Shown: piece by piece, positions 46,875 to 57,504 of the stretch
Position numbering within the stretch: position 1 is the stretch's first letter
How the letters are laid out: each line of letters begins with the position of its first letter
Assembly: GCF_032118995.1 (NCBI RefSeq)
Contig: NC_092669.1
Location: 11,394,335 to 11,458,334, forward strand
DNA: 64,000 nucleotides
DNA from: Asterias amurensis
Lineage: Eukaryota > Echinodermata > Asteroidea > Forcipulatida > Asteriidae
Reading direction: 5' to 3'
Notes under the pieces: model-generated
The model's input: only the letters and a program-made list of their open reading frames with translations
Databases searched by the model: none
What the model was told of the DNA's origin: nothing
Position numbers and translations under genes: made by a program

Positions 46875-49800
46875 ATGTTGCGGGCAGCAGGTCTCGGGTC
46901 TCGATCAAGTCTAGCAAGCTTAGCTGAGGTAAATATTTCCACTCTTTCCCTTTGTATTTTAAATAAAAATTTCATTCACTTATTTTTATGGCGTTACGAC
47001 TTTACTTACGTCACGGCTTACGTTGTATTTGTTTGTATAAACATGATGGTAAACTAAACTATATAAATAATGTCTATTTTCTATACCAGCATTATAAAAA
47101 TACCGGCATTTATCTCCTCATTTATATTCACACTTCTCTCTGTCTGTTATTTAATAAATTAATAAACTGCGCCAATAAAGTATCTAAACACTTACAAATG
47201 GTCAGATTTATCGGAACCTGAAATAGTATACAAAAAAATAATTATTCATTTCTATTCACCGTTAACTTCTGCACATTTTGACACATCTTGTGTTGCGCTA
47301 CGATGTTGTTGTGTGGATTTATGGGCACTTGAGTGGCTTAAGGTCGAATTTCAAAAGTTGCAAAAGCCCCTATTCACCCCAATTCCAGAAGGGAACTCAC
47401 ACAAGCACCACACACAGACAAAATCAAAAGACACAAACTCGTTTCGTTTACTTGACCATGAAATTTATTGCCGTATCTTTAACTTTAAAACTGCTGATAT
47501 CCTGTCCTCAGTTCTTAGTGTGTCCTCCATCACTGTCCTGTACGCCAAGGAGTCGTCTTCTCATACTCCTAATGAGACCTCTGATCTGTACCTGGTCAAT
47601 CCCCTGCCATTTCCTGATCAGGATGCGTCGCAATCCCTCAAGAGTGGTGTCAGGCTTTATGGGCTTGTTCACTTTCTTCTGCTGCAGAAGTCACCCTCGG
47701 ATGGCCACTCCTTGACAGGTCGTCCCCATTTCCCTGAGCTTGGTACACTGTAGCCATTTCATCATTTACTGACCGTCGCTGGTGACGTTGTAAACATGAG
47801 CTGCAGCTCGCATCGACGTACCGGCTTCTATCAAACCAACGATCCGTCCTCTTTCCTGTTTGGTCATTTGAGCCATCTTTCCTGTTATCTTGAACCACCT
47901 TTCCCTGTCTCATCATAATCAGGGATTCTGGCTCTTAACCCATATTTTTGTATGCCGCCCATCTTTGACCCCTTTGCTTGGTTACTGACAATTATTGCTG
48001 ATGTTCATCACAACCGATTTATCAAACAAGCGACCAAAAAAATCGTTTATAAAAGGTGGGCAAAAGAAACGCTGATCTTATTCGTCACTATACAATGATT
48101 TAGCTTGAATAGGGGCTTTTACAACTTTTGAAATTCGACCTTAAGCCACTCAAGTGCCCATAAATCCACTAAACAACATCAGAGCGCAACACAAGATGTG
48201 TCAAAATGTGCAGAAATTAACGGTGACTTGAAATGAATAATAATTTTTTTGCATACTATTTCAGGTTCCGATATATCTGACAATTTGCAAGTGTTTAGAT
48301 ACTTTATTGGTGCAGTTTAGTATTAGTATTACATCGCATTTGGATTTTGCTCATTTTATTTAACTAATATTATTATATGATATAATAAAATGAAGAAGAA
48401 TTGCCCAGCACACAGCACAGGCTAGCCTAATATAATGCATAACTTTTTATTATTTTAATCTCTATTATGTTTTTTTTTGTTGGGGGGGGGGCTACTTTAT
48501 GTAATATATAATATTTTTATCCATCCTGTTTTTGGCACTTGCGCTGTCTGATTTGGCTGAAATAAAAAAAAAAAAAAAAAAAATTGTTACTTTTTAAACT
48601 TCAGTTTCCATGGCAACCGAACATTGTGCGCTGCTATGGTACTCCAGCAATGAAGAAGCCAGATGTCCCAGTCATCAAGATCAACTCCAACCTCTCGCTA
48701 CAGAGAGCGAACTCGGCTGGCACCAAATCCCCTAAAGACCGCCCTCTTGTGTTACTGCTGAGCTGGCTTGCTGCGAAGCAACGCCATCTTGATAACTTTG
48801 CTGCGTTCTACTTGAGCAGAGGCTGCGACGTTTTGACGGTTAAACTTCGTCCAATGCAGGTGAGGGTCTAGCCACAGACCTAAAGTAAAACTCAGGCTAT
48901 TTCTGAATTAGAGTAAGTTCTAGTGTGCACCATGGTTAACTAAAGGTTGACCACTTTGACTCGAACCCAGGCTGGTCGACCATTGGTTGACTACAGGAGT
49001 GCATTTTGGCGACCCCAACCAAGCCCAACCGAATCAATAAGTCGGTTACTGGTTGGTCTGAACAGCATCATCACCGCGCCTCAACCGAACACGCAAAAAT
49101 GCTCAACCAATGACCAATTTTTCTGGTTGGGGTCACCAAACCGCACTCCTGTGGTCGACCATTCACTCGTACCAATAGCCTGTTCCATGGCATCATGTGT
49201 GTAAAGCAAATAAGGGAGATGGAGTGCTCTCAAATGTCATGCTACCAATGGTACTGATGATACCACGAGCATTGGATGGTATTGGATTGAACCAGCTTCG
49301 CCAAGCCACACAACATGCCCCAAAACGAAAACAAACAATTAACTAAACAAGCAAATTGTAGCCACTTAGCAAGGCCTGTGCGCTGCATGTGCTACATGCA
49401 CAGAGACGTGACCATGATGATGTTTTGAAGAACTTGCTATTGACCCATTGCATGCACATCACGTTTGACTGTGCAACGCATGTGCTACATGCACAGAGAC
49501 GTGACCATGATGATGTTTTGAAGAACTTGCTATTGACCCATTGCATGCACATCACGTTTGACTGTGCAACGCATGTGCTACATGCACAGAGACGTGACCA
49601 TGATGATGTTTTGAAGAACTTGCTATTGACCCATTGCATGCACATCACGTTTGACTGTGCAACGCTTACCTATTCGGTGGGCACAAAGGTTTACGCGTGG
49701 GCGCTGCATCGCCTAAAATACGCCCTTCACTGAATATGGTGCGTCCAAGATAATTATAATAATGTCGTCAGGTAAATTGGGTCAATGTGGAAGTGTAGTG

Positions 49801-51861
49801 ACAGAGTGGTTCAGAGCACTGATATTCAAACTCTGGTGTTTCTGATCAGCAGACTGTGAGTTTGAGTCCCCAGCTGTGACACTTGTGTCCATAAGCAAGA
49901 CACTTTACCATTGCTTCGTCCTTCGGATGGGACGTAAAGTCATTGGTCCCATGTGTTGTGTAACACATGTTAACCAACCCAGTGCACTTGTCGAAAAGAG
50001 AAGGGGTTCGCCCCGGTATTCCTAGTTGTGGCTGCTTAACGCACCTTGTAAACCCTTATAAGTGTTACATAATTGGGTCTCAGAATCCATCACTGCAGTA
50101 ACCTATCTTTCTGAAAGTTTGTATATACTCAGCGCCTTGAGTACCTTGTTTGGTAGATACGTGCGCTATATAAGACTTCGATATTATTATTATTAACATG
50201 GTTCCTAATCAATTTTTGTCCCTGTATGTTGATTTTCAGCTTCTGCTGCCGACAGTTGGCACTCAAGTGATCGCTAGAGATGTCGTTAGCTTTCTTCAGA
50301 GTAAGGAGCAGCGAGACCGCCAAATCCTAGTACACGGGTTCTCCGTCGGCGGTTATCTCTACGGAGAGATCATCCAGAAGATGCTGGCCTCGCAGACAGA
50401 GTCGCACGAAATCACCCGCCGCATCATCGGCCAGATCTACGATAGCCCCGTCGATCTTCAGAATATTCCTGTCGGGATTTCCAAGGTGCGAGAATAATAA
50501 TAATACTAGATTCCTATAGAACTTTTTATAACACCCCTTGCAAGTATTCTGCCTGCTCATTGGTTTAGAGCGCGTCACATGACATGTCTTAGTTTTGCCA
50601 GACGACGGCCGTGTGATAGTGCGTTGGTTTGCCATGCGCTAGTCCGACAGACTAGCACACGGCGTGCAGTACCCAGACGTCCGTTGCGTGTACGAGGATG
50701 ATAAATTAATAGTCTGTAACCACTTCGGATTGCACGACACTTAATGCAACACAGTAAGTAAAAGTGTATGCAATCTGTATTCGCGTCGCCCGTGGATTGT
50801 AGCATTCAGGTCTGTAACGTAATAAGAACAGTACAGTCATTAGAAATGTTTGGGGTGTTATAAAACAAATATTGACTGCTTTTACTCGTGCAATGGTTAA
50901 AAACTATGACTCCCTCGGTGAAGCGTTCTATTTTCCCTCGGCTACGCTCCGGAGATCACCTCGGGAGTCTTAGTTTTAACCATAGCACTCGAAGCAGTCA
51001 ATATTTGTATAATATAGCACTTCATCACACCGAGACGGTTGTATGAAAGCACTCATTATTTAGGTCTGCAAGGTATGTGGAGCTACCTATATAGTATAAG
51101 ACCTATTCTTAAGAGCGCTCAAATGCAACCTTAGGAAAAGGCGCTTACAATTTTGTGTTATCATTATTATTTTTTTTAAGCACCATGTAATGGATTACAT
51201 GGGGCTGTGGCACAAAATTCTGCTGATTGATCCAGGAACACTGGGGCAAAACCCTTCTCCTTTGAATAATTTTCACAGACTTTGTTATTTTACGCGAATA
51301 CTGACCTAGTACTTTTACTAAAAGTGTTGTGTCCCTTTAAGGAAATTAAAGCTAAACATAGCCGTCTGCCAAATCTAAAAAGAACCTAGCAAAGGGAGAA
51401 TTTCTCTAAAATATTGTTTTAATTTTGTTTTATAGGCCTTAACCAAGAACCCCCTTGCCCAGCGCAGCATGCAGACAAGTTTACAGATGTACCTGAGAGT
51501 GATGAACTCCGCAGCCACAAAGCACTACCACAAGAGCTCCTACACATTCCACCACAACCCAGTCTCTGCCCCCTCCCTCTTCTTCTATTCCCACACGGAC
51601 CCGGTCGGCACGGCCGAGTCTAACGAGAGAGTAATGTCGAGTTTGAAGACCAACATGGGTTACGAGAACGTTTACAGCAAGGCGTTTGAGGATTCCCCAC
51701 ACGTGAGTCACATGTATAAACACCAGAATGAGTACATGAGTACCTTGAAGGGCTTCTTGAGTCAGATCGAGTATTTTCGCGAGGCGCTCGTCGAGAACAA
51801 AGAGTTGGCTGATTTCGTCGGAGAGGAAGGTAGGGATGATGAGGTAGAGGTAAAGAAATGA
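46875..51861 (+). CDS. TMEM53: TMEM53-like protein (DUF829), complete
   Basis: Exons 46875-46928, 48605-48859, 50240-50485 and 51436-51861, all phase 0 with AG/GT sites, encode 326 residues. Vertebrate TMEM53 (NET4) is a nuclear-envelope protein of the DUF829 alpha/beta-hydrolase-like family that affects BMP-SMAD signalling. The first 18 residues (MLRAAGLGSRSSLASLAE) are basic and serine-rich, like a targeting peptide. Core features are PLVLLLSWLAAKQRHLDNFA, the elbow GFSVG with S138, FFYSHTDPVG with D240, and H274/H277 near DSPHVSHM, which could complete a hydrolase triad. The tail is acidic (EEGRDDEVEVKK). The family call is firm; orthology to TMEM53 rather than a paralogue is inferred. Confidence 0.88.
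47163..48319 (-). mobile_element. Tc1/mariner transposon relic in TMEM53 intron 1
   Basis: Long terminal inverted repeats of about 210-220 bp: left TAAACTGCGCCAATAAAGTA, right TACTTTATTGGTGCAGTTTA, pairing inward to ATTTCAAAAGTTG and CCCCTATTCA. Both edges carry TA, the Tc1/mariner target. The interior contains remains of a transposase on the minus strand. Confidence 0.85.
47476..47905 (-). pseudogene. Tc1-type transposase, internally deleted
   Basis: Minus strand near 47880 reads MAQMTKQERGRIVGLIEAGT and continues into a helix-turn-helix-like SMRAAAHVYNVTS. A different frame then gives DLSRSGHPRVTSAAEE, matching the Tc1 linker. Near 47540 RGLIRSMRRRLLGVQDSDGG matches the usual Tc1 C-terminus before a stop. 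The DDE catalytic core between is missing and frames shift, so it is inactive. Confidence 0.8.
48973..49160. mobile_element. Inverted-repeat element in TMEM53 intron 2
   Basis: Left ACAGGAGTGCATTTTGGCGA then CCCCAACCAAG; right GGTTGGGGTCACCAAACCGC then ACTCCTGTGGTCGACC. Outer GGTCGACCA occurs at both ends. The arms are about 45 bp. Confidence 0.65.
49386..49664 (+). repeat. Three exact tandem copies of a 93-bp unit
   Basis: Units at 49386-49478, 49479-49571 and 49572-49664 read identically, each starting CATGTGCTACATGCACAGAG and ending GACTGTGCAACG. Because 93 is divisible by three, long repeated open frames appear on both strands without implying a gene. It lies in TMEM53 intron 2. Confidence 0.97.
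49800..50194 (+). mobile_element. Full-length tRNA-headed SINE, reference copy
   Basis: tRNA-like head (AGAGTGGTTCAGAGCAC, GTGAGTTTGAGTCCCCAGC), linker CTTCGTCCTTCGGATGGGAC, body AAGAGAAGGGGTTCGCCCCG and ATACTCAGCGCCTTGAGTAC, tail of ATT repeats. It ends about 45 bp before TMEM53 exon 3. Confidence 0.85.
50524..51010. mobile_element. Composite inverted-repeat element, copy 1
   Basis: TTTATAACACCCCTTGC near 50524 is inverted at GGGGTGTTATAAAAC near 50851. A second inverted pair follows: CAAATATTGACTGCTTTTAC and GCAGTCAATATTTG. A second copy is at 59278-59790 with about 90 percent identity by eye. It lies in TMEM53 intron 3. Confidence 0.8.
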
Positions 51862-52495
51862 ATCAAAGATGATAATTATTATGGCTCGTTTCGGTAAAAT
51901 ATTACATAAACACCATGCTCAAGTGTAGTTTGTTTGGTAAGCATTGCTCAGATTCATGTACTCCAAAATCCTTCCGCAAGGTATTGTTTGAGTTAAATTG
52001 ATTCGGTGCTGCAGACTACATTAAATCCATGCTTGCATGGGGTTAAGAATATTGCCACAGACTTTCTTAAAGTTTACTACAAGCTGTTTGGTCCCTGTTT
52101 GGTCACACATTTAGATTGTAGTCTTTTTGGTCTTAATGTTAAAGAGAAGGCTTTATGGGTCGTAATAAATTTATTAAAATTAGTTGGGTCGGGAAGGAAC
52201 CTTGGCATGAAGTTCAGCCAGTATTACCAAAATGCCAAGAAAAATATTTATGTCTGAAATACAGACCAGTGATTATGTAAAGAAAAAAATACATTGCTTA
52301 TTTTGATTTTTAATATCGAAATAAGCCTAATGTGGAGGCACACAAAATCCATGATAAAAAACTAAACTTGCGCTCAAATTTCAAGAAACTATTAGAGGTT
52401 GTGTGAAATGGGTAGGTTATGATATACATAGGCTCAAACAGTTGCGAGCTATCTTCATGTTGGGTGTTGAGCTTTGCATAAAGTTCAATATTTGT

Positions 52496-52881
52496 TAAGG
52501 CAGTGGACACTGTTGGTAATTGTCAAAGACTAGCCTTCAAAGTTGGTGTATCTCAACATATGCATAAAATAACAAACCTGTGAAAAAATTTGAGCTCAAT
52601 CGGTCTTCGAAGTTGCGAGATAATAATGAAAGTAAAATAACTATTGTCACACGAAGTTGTGTGCAATAAGATGGTTGATTTCGAGACCTCAAGTTCTAAA
52701 TCTGAGGTCTCGAAATCAAATTCACGGAAAACTACTTCTTTCTCAAAAACTATGGCACTTCAGAGGGAGCCGTTTCTCACAATGTTTTATACCATCAACC
52801 TCTCACCATTACTCGTCACCAAGAAAGGTTTTATGCCAATAATTATTTTGAGTACATACCAATAGTGTCCACTGCCTTTAA
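52496..52881 (+). mobile_element. MITE family A copy
   Basis: TTAAGGCAGTGGACACTGTTG to AGTGTCCACTGCCTTTAA, just downstream of TMEM53, possibly in its 3' UTR. Confidence 0.9.
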
Positions 52882-52959
52882 GGTTGTGTCTTTACCCCGC
52901 AAAAGTTGTGTGTACTTGTATGGCTTATTAGTTGTATTAAGTATAAAACTTATCTACAA

Positions 52960-53265
52960 AGACAGAAACTCAATGGTTCGAATCCCACCCGAGTGATATC
53001 CCTGTAATTTTGTTCACAGAACTCTGGAAAGTATTGAGTATAAAACAGTGCTAACACATATCAGAGTATGTTATTGGTAAAAACCAAAATGAATATTCTT
53101 TATACCTGAGGCAAAATTAACTTAGATCTCGGTAGTCTAGTTGGTATGACACTGCTCTAGAATTGCAAAGGTTGTGGGTTCGAATCCCACCGGAGTGATA
53201 TGCCTGTGATTTTTTTTTCACAGAGCTCTGGAAAGTACATAGTGCTAACACATATCAGTGTATAA
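52960..53265 (+). mobile_element. Two SINE copies in tandem
   Basis: GGTTCGAATCCCACCCGAGTG at 52976 and GGTTCGAATCCCACCGGAGTG at 53177 are each followed by CTGTAATTTTGTTCACAGAAC or a variant, CTCTGGAAAGTA and GTGCTAACACATATCAG. The second has a full head with GGTAGTCTAGTTGGTATGAC. Confidence 0.65.
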
Positions 53266-53579
53266 TGGGTACATGTAATACCGAAATGAATATTCTTTAT
53301 CCTCGATGCAAACTTATCATCTAAGAATAATTAACTCTAAGATTAGATTGATCATTGTTAAAAATAGATGAATTATTGTCGTGGGTTAGTTTTATGGTTC
53401 CACATCGGAAGTAAAGTGATGTATTTATATTGAATAAGATTTATGTCTTAACAAAATCTGTTTATTAAATTGCATTATATTGTGTTGCTCAAAGCGCTAC
53501 AAAATTATTAGCACCAGTCCATTGTGTTGTACATGTATACATAAAAAATATGTGCATTAATAGTATGAGTATCTGTTAC

Positions 53580-53962
53580 TTAAAGGAACATTACAGAATT
53601 GGTTTTGCGGACAAAATAGTTGCTGGTAGTGTAAGCACTTTATGTAATCCATCAGATATATAAACTAACAAACTTGTAGAAGTTTGATATCGATCGGCCG
53701 TCTGGGTCACGAGAAAATAGTGAAAAGCCATTTCCCATTTTTGCATGACATCGATGCAAAAAGAAAAATGAATAAAACGCTCACTGAGCGTTAAACTCCA
53801 AACACGAAATAAGATTATTTATTTCTCAACAAATGTGACATTTAAGACAATAATATGTCATGGGATGTTTTCTACTATCATCATCATTAGACCGTGTAAG
53901 TTTTATGTTATTCTGTGATCTTCACGATTTTTGTTTCCTACCAACTATGTAACGTTCCTTTT
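53580..53962 (+). mobile_element. MITE family B, reference copy
   Basis: TTAAAGGAACATTACAGAATTG at the left; ACTATGTAACGTTCCTTTTAA at the right. Interior CGATCGGCCGTCTGGGTCAC, ACGCTCACTGAGCGTTAAAC and TTCTACTATCATCATCATTAG. Confidence 0.85.
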
Positions 53963-54099
53963 AAGTAAAAATCAGTCGGAGTACTTTTTGTTTTCAATAA
54001 TGTGTTAAAAATACAAAATTATAATGTATTATACAACTCAATGAGTAATGCATTTTTTTTCCAAAGAACAATTGCAATATAATTGTGACTAAAAGGATT

Positions 54100-54275
54100 T
54101 GGGATTTTACTCGTTTCTCAAATACTACAGCACGACAGCAAGTAATATTTTAATGGAAGCTTGCTACCATTATTATCTTCAAACTGTGTAAGTTTAATGT
54201 AAATCTGTGGACATTGTGTTTTCTGTCATAGAAAAAGTACCCAGACCTTATAAAGTCTGGTCAGTTAATGATGTG
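54100..54275 (+). mobile_element. Dispersed repeat family C
   Basis: CTCAAATACTACAGCACGAC, TTTAATGTAAATCTGTGGAC and AAAGTACCCAGACCTTAT match 35700-35845. Confidence 0.5.
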
Positions 54276-54402
54276 TCAAACTAATGTTGTGTGCTGTCAG
54301 TTAATAATTTTCATGTTTTTTAAATAATTGTTGAACGGTAGGGTAAGCTAGTCAAAACGTTGACACCAATTCAAGAACTGACTCGGCGGTAGTGTAGTTA
54401 TT

Positions 54403-54830
54403 AATTACGACCCTATAAGCTAAAGTAGTAGTCCCAGCCAGTTTTTCTATACCTTCCGCCCGGGAAGTATAGTTAAATTGCAGGAATGTTCTTTTCAGAA
54501 CTGAGAAGTCTCTCGAACTTTCGATTATCTACTCCGCGGCAGTAGAATAAAGAAAGACATATCTCTAAGAGCAAACTCTACCTGGCAAGTAGATACACAC
54601 ATGGCGTTACCGCAAACCAAATTATATATATATATATATATAACAGAAACTTTGATTGGCTGTTATTTTCCCGCTTCTTTCTGGATCCTTTTCTTAATCC
54701 CTTTCCCCCTCTCTTTTTCTATAAATGGATATGTATTTGTTTGTACTTGTTTTATGCCTCTGAAGAAGGTCTGGATTGGATCGAAAGCTAAGGCCATCTA
54801 CCCTATTCATTATATATATATATTGGGTCA
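54403..54830 (+). mobile_element. Dispersed repeat with hammerhead-like motif, copy 2
   Basis: 54403-54625 matches 8020-8248 closely. It is followed by a TA microsatellite, then GCCTCTGAAGAAGGTCTGG and ATCGAAAGCTAAGGCC, then another TA run. The CTGAAGA...GAAA arrangement around a short stem resembles a hammerhead core. Confidence 0.5.
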
Positions 54831-54837
54831 TAGATTG

Positions 54838-55178
54838 TTAAAGACACTGGACACTATTGGTAATTGCCAATCAAAGAACAGTCTCCTCACTTGGAGTATC
54901 TCAACCAGAACAAACCTGTGAAAATTTAAGCTCAATTGGTCGTCGAAGTCTCGAGAGAATAATGAAAGAAAAAACACTGTTTCATCTCACGAAGTTGTGT
55001 GCTTTCAGATATCAAATTCGTGAAAAATTACTCCTTTCTCGAAAACTACACTACTTCAGAGGGAGCCGTTTCTCACAATGTTTTATAAAATCAACCTCTC
55101 CCAACTACTCGAATACCAAGTAAGGTTTTATGCTAATAATTATTTTTAGTAATTACCAATAGTGTCCACTGCCTTTGA
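54838..55178 (+). mobile_element. MITE family A copy
   Basis: TTAAAGACACTGGACACTATTGG to CCAATAGTGTCCACTGCCTTT; the interior is shortened. Confidence 0.85.
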
Positions 55179-55179
55179 A

Positions 55180-56095
55180 ACAAATTAATTGCAACAAATA
55201 CTGACGTAGCATGATGCACTGCAGCTGATTTTGAGAAAGGATTCCCTTTGAAGCAGACACCGAATTCAGCTGATACTTTGACATTGTATAATTTATAATT
55301 TTGCCTAAAAATCAGTATTAAATTGACAAATATTTACTGCCTGTCAGTACTGGAGTAGACAGTAACTAAATTAGTTTATAATACTGGTTAACTAGACTTG
55401 CTAAGTTTCTCTTAACTAGGTCACTTGTAGGTCACCAGACTAGTATAGCTATACTTAACTCAATCAAGTTAAAATAATCGTCTCAAATTTTAATGCCATA
55501 AAATGGAGCCTCCGTTTGCCATTGTGTTTTTTATCATTTCAATTTTACAACTGAAATTGTGGATCTGAAAAGCTTGCCATAAATGAATAATTTGTAAAAC
55601 TAAATTGTCTCTCTTAAAAGTGTTTAATTACTGTGGAGACCTAACTTTGCAAAAATCTGGGCTGTGATGTCACCAAGGAAATATCATATTATTTATAATA
55701 ATAGCAATAACGGCTTCTAAAGCATTTCAAACTCGACGCTCCATATTATTATCTCTGATAACAGCGCTATTTGTTTAACTTCTTAAAACATCTCAGCCCC
55801 CTGGAGTAGATTTGAGAGTAGCTTTACAATGTAAACAATGGTGTTAAAGTAGAAATTCAAATAATTGTCACAAGTTTTAATGCCATTAAAAAATAAAGCC
55901 TACTTAGGAGTAAAATTTTCTGTGGTTCTTAATTTGTGTTGTGTACCAAACTAATTCAATCACAAGAACAAGCTAAAAGTCAACCACAAGAACTATCTTT
56001 GCCCTCAAATGTATACCCGTTTATCTCTGAGTGAAGAGTTGAGGTGTCTTGTTCAAGAACACAGGCGTCTATACGAAGTAGCCTTTAATCCAGGC
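55180..56095. other. Intergenic, no gene seen
   Basis: AT-rich sequence with a duplicated phrase AAATTTTAATGCCATAAAATGG near 55485 and AAGTTTTAATGCCATTAAAAAA near 55873. SINE-like CACAAGAACTATCTTTGCCC near 55990 resembles the reverse-strand SINE at 26840. Confidence 0.35.
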
Positions 56096-56105
56096 GCATG
56101 CGGTG

Positions 56106-56201
56106 GCGGCACCCCCATGCAGATATCACGCACGAAAAAAGACCAGCGCTCCGCCGCTTGCGCTGGTCTTTTTTCGTGCGTGACATCTGGGGGTGCCGCG
56201 T
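56106..56201. repeat. 96-bp hairpin with about 40-bp arms
   Basis: Left CGGCACCCCCATGCAGATAT then CACGCACGAAAAAAGACCAG; right CTGGTCTTTTTTCGTGCGTG then ACATCTGGGGGTGCCG. The arms pair with only a 4-base bulge and one mismatch, and the loop is about 10 bases (TCCGCCGCTT). Confidence 0.9.
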
Positions 56202-56209
56202 TCAAGCCT

Positions 56210-56345
56210 CAGAGATCTTCTCCAGAAGACGATCAGAGCATACTGATCGAAACGTCGAGTTGAAACCAACGGTTCTTTTCAGAACCACCCCAACTCATTA
56301 TAGGTAGTCATTACATGGTGTTACCGCAAACTTTTTTATATCGTA
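56210..56345 (+). mobile_element. Dispersed repeat with hammerhead-like motif, copy 3
   Basis: CCAGAAGACGATCAGAGCATA, then CTGATCGAAACGTCGAGTTG, GGTTCTTTTCAGAACCACCC, and GGTGTTACCGCAAAC. GATCAG and CTGATC form a perfect stem between CAGAAGA and GAAAC. This resembles the degenerate hammerhead found at ends of Penelope-like retroelements; no reverse transcriptase is present. Confidence 0.5.
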
Positions 56346-56394
56346 TTTCCACCATGCAAAGTTTTATCTGCTATGGCTGGAAACATGGCGGAAC

Positions 56395-56776
56395 TTAAAG
56401 GAACACGTTGCCTTGGATCGGACGAGTTGGTCTATAAAATGCGTTTGTACCCTTTTGTATAATACGCATACGGTTGGAAAGATGTTTAAAAAGAAGAATA
56501 CAATGATCCACACAAGTTTGACTCGAAATTGCGTGGTTATCCTTTTACTGTTCCAACTAACATGGTCCGCCATTTATGGGAGTCTTGACTCCCATAAATG
56601 GCCGGACCGTGTTTGTCGACGAGGTAAAACGAAAACCACGCAATTTCGAGGCATATTTGTGTAGATCATTGTATTCTACTTTTACATCTTTCTAACCATA
56701 CCGATTTTATAACAAACGGTTACAGAACGCTTTTCAAAGACCAACTCGACCGATCCAAGGCAACGTGTTCCTTTAA
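56395..56776. mobile_element. Foldback MITE flanked by TTAA
   Basis: TTAAAGGAACACGTTGCCTTG at the left and GGCAACGTGTTCCTTTAA at the right. The arms pair across most of 380 bp, with CATTTATGGGAGTCTTGACT and its partner at the centre near 56580. TTAA edges suggest piggyBac-type insertion. Confidence 0.85.
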
Positions 56777-56984
56777 ATTCTCAAAAACTCATGGTCGTTC
56801 AGTCTCTTGAAAATCAGATATTATATTCAGACCACTAAACTTCTGATTTCTTTTTAATTATTTTGGCAGGTCAGCCGTTTGGTATTTTTGCTTGTTAGCC
56901 CCGAGTCCATTTGTGTTTTTGTTTTTCTGGGCGGGCCTATATTCTGTTTATGCACCTCATTTCCAATTCTCCTTGCTATTTTTG

Positions 56985-57186
56985 TGATTTGGTTTGCGGT
57001 AACATCATGTGTGTATCTACTTGCCAGGTAGAGTTTGTTCTTTAGAGAACTGTCTTTCTTTATTCTACTACCGCAGATGTTCGGGAGACTTCGGGCCTTC
57101 TCAGTTTTGAAAAGAACTGTCCTGGAACAAACTCTACATGGCAAGTAGATAGGCCTACACACATGGTGTTACCGCAAACCAAATTA
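56985..57186. mobile_element. Inverted repeat of the GGTGTTACCGCAAACC family
   Basis: ATTTGGTTTGCGGTAACATC at the left and GGTGTTACCGCAAACCAAAT at the right, with TACTTGCCAGGTAGAGTTTG and CAAACTCTACATGGCAAGTA inside. Same family as 8020-8248, but with both ends inverted. Confidence 0.75.
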
Positions 57187-57504
57187 TGGCCTTTTAGTTA
57201 TTGTTATTTTGGAATGGAAATAAATGTCTTGAATTGAAATGAAAAGGTGCATGCACCATAACAACTTATACCAGCATAACTATGTTCTCTGCTGCAGCGG
57301 ACAAGCTAAGTGCAAAATCAGATATAGGCAAAACAATAGGCGATCGTAAAAATTTACGATCAGCTGAAAATATACCAGCACTTTTGGGGCAATCTGCCTT
57401 TAAGTACAAGTAATTCTCGTGACTATATAGATATAGGCAAACGTTCAAACGGAAGTTACATCAGATCCGACAGAAGCAAGACCAAGACCACACGCGCACC
57501 CAAC

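Noticed and set aside
48584-48604. Extending TMEM53 exon 2 upstream to the ATG at 48584
   Set aside because: The TCAG acceptor at 48601-48604 joins in phase 0 with the ATG exon at 46875, giving a complete protein; the upstream extension is the acceptor tract.
49343-49733. Cys/His-rich repeated open frames on both strands
   Set aside because: Caused by three exact 93-bp copies; 93 is a multiple of three. No conserved domain and intronic position.
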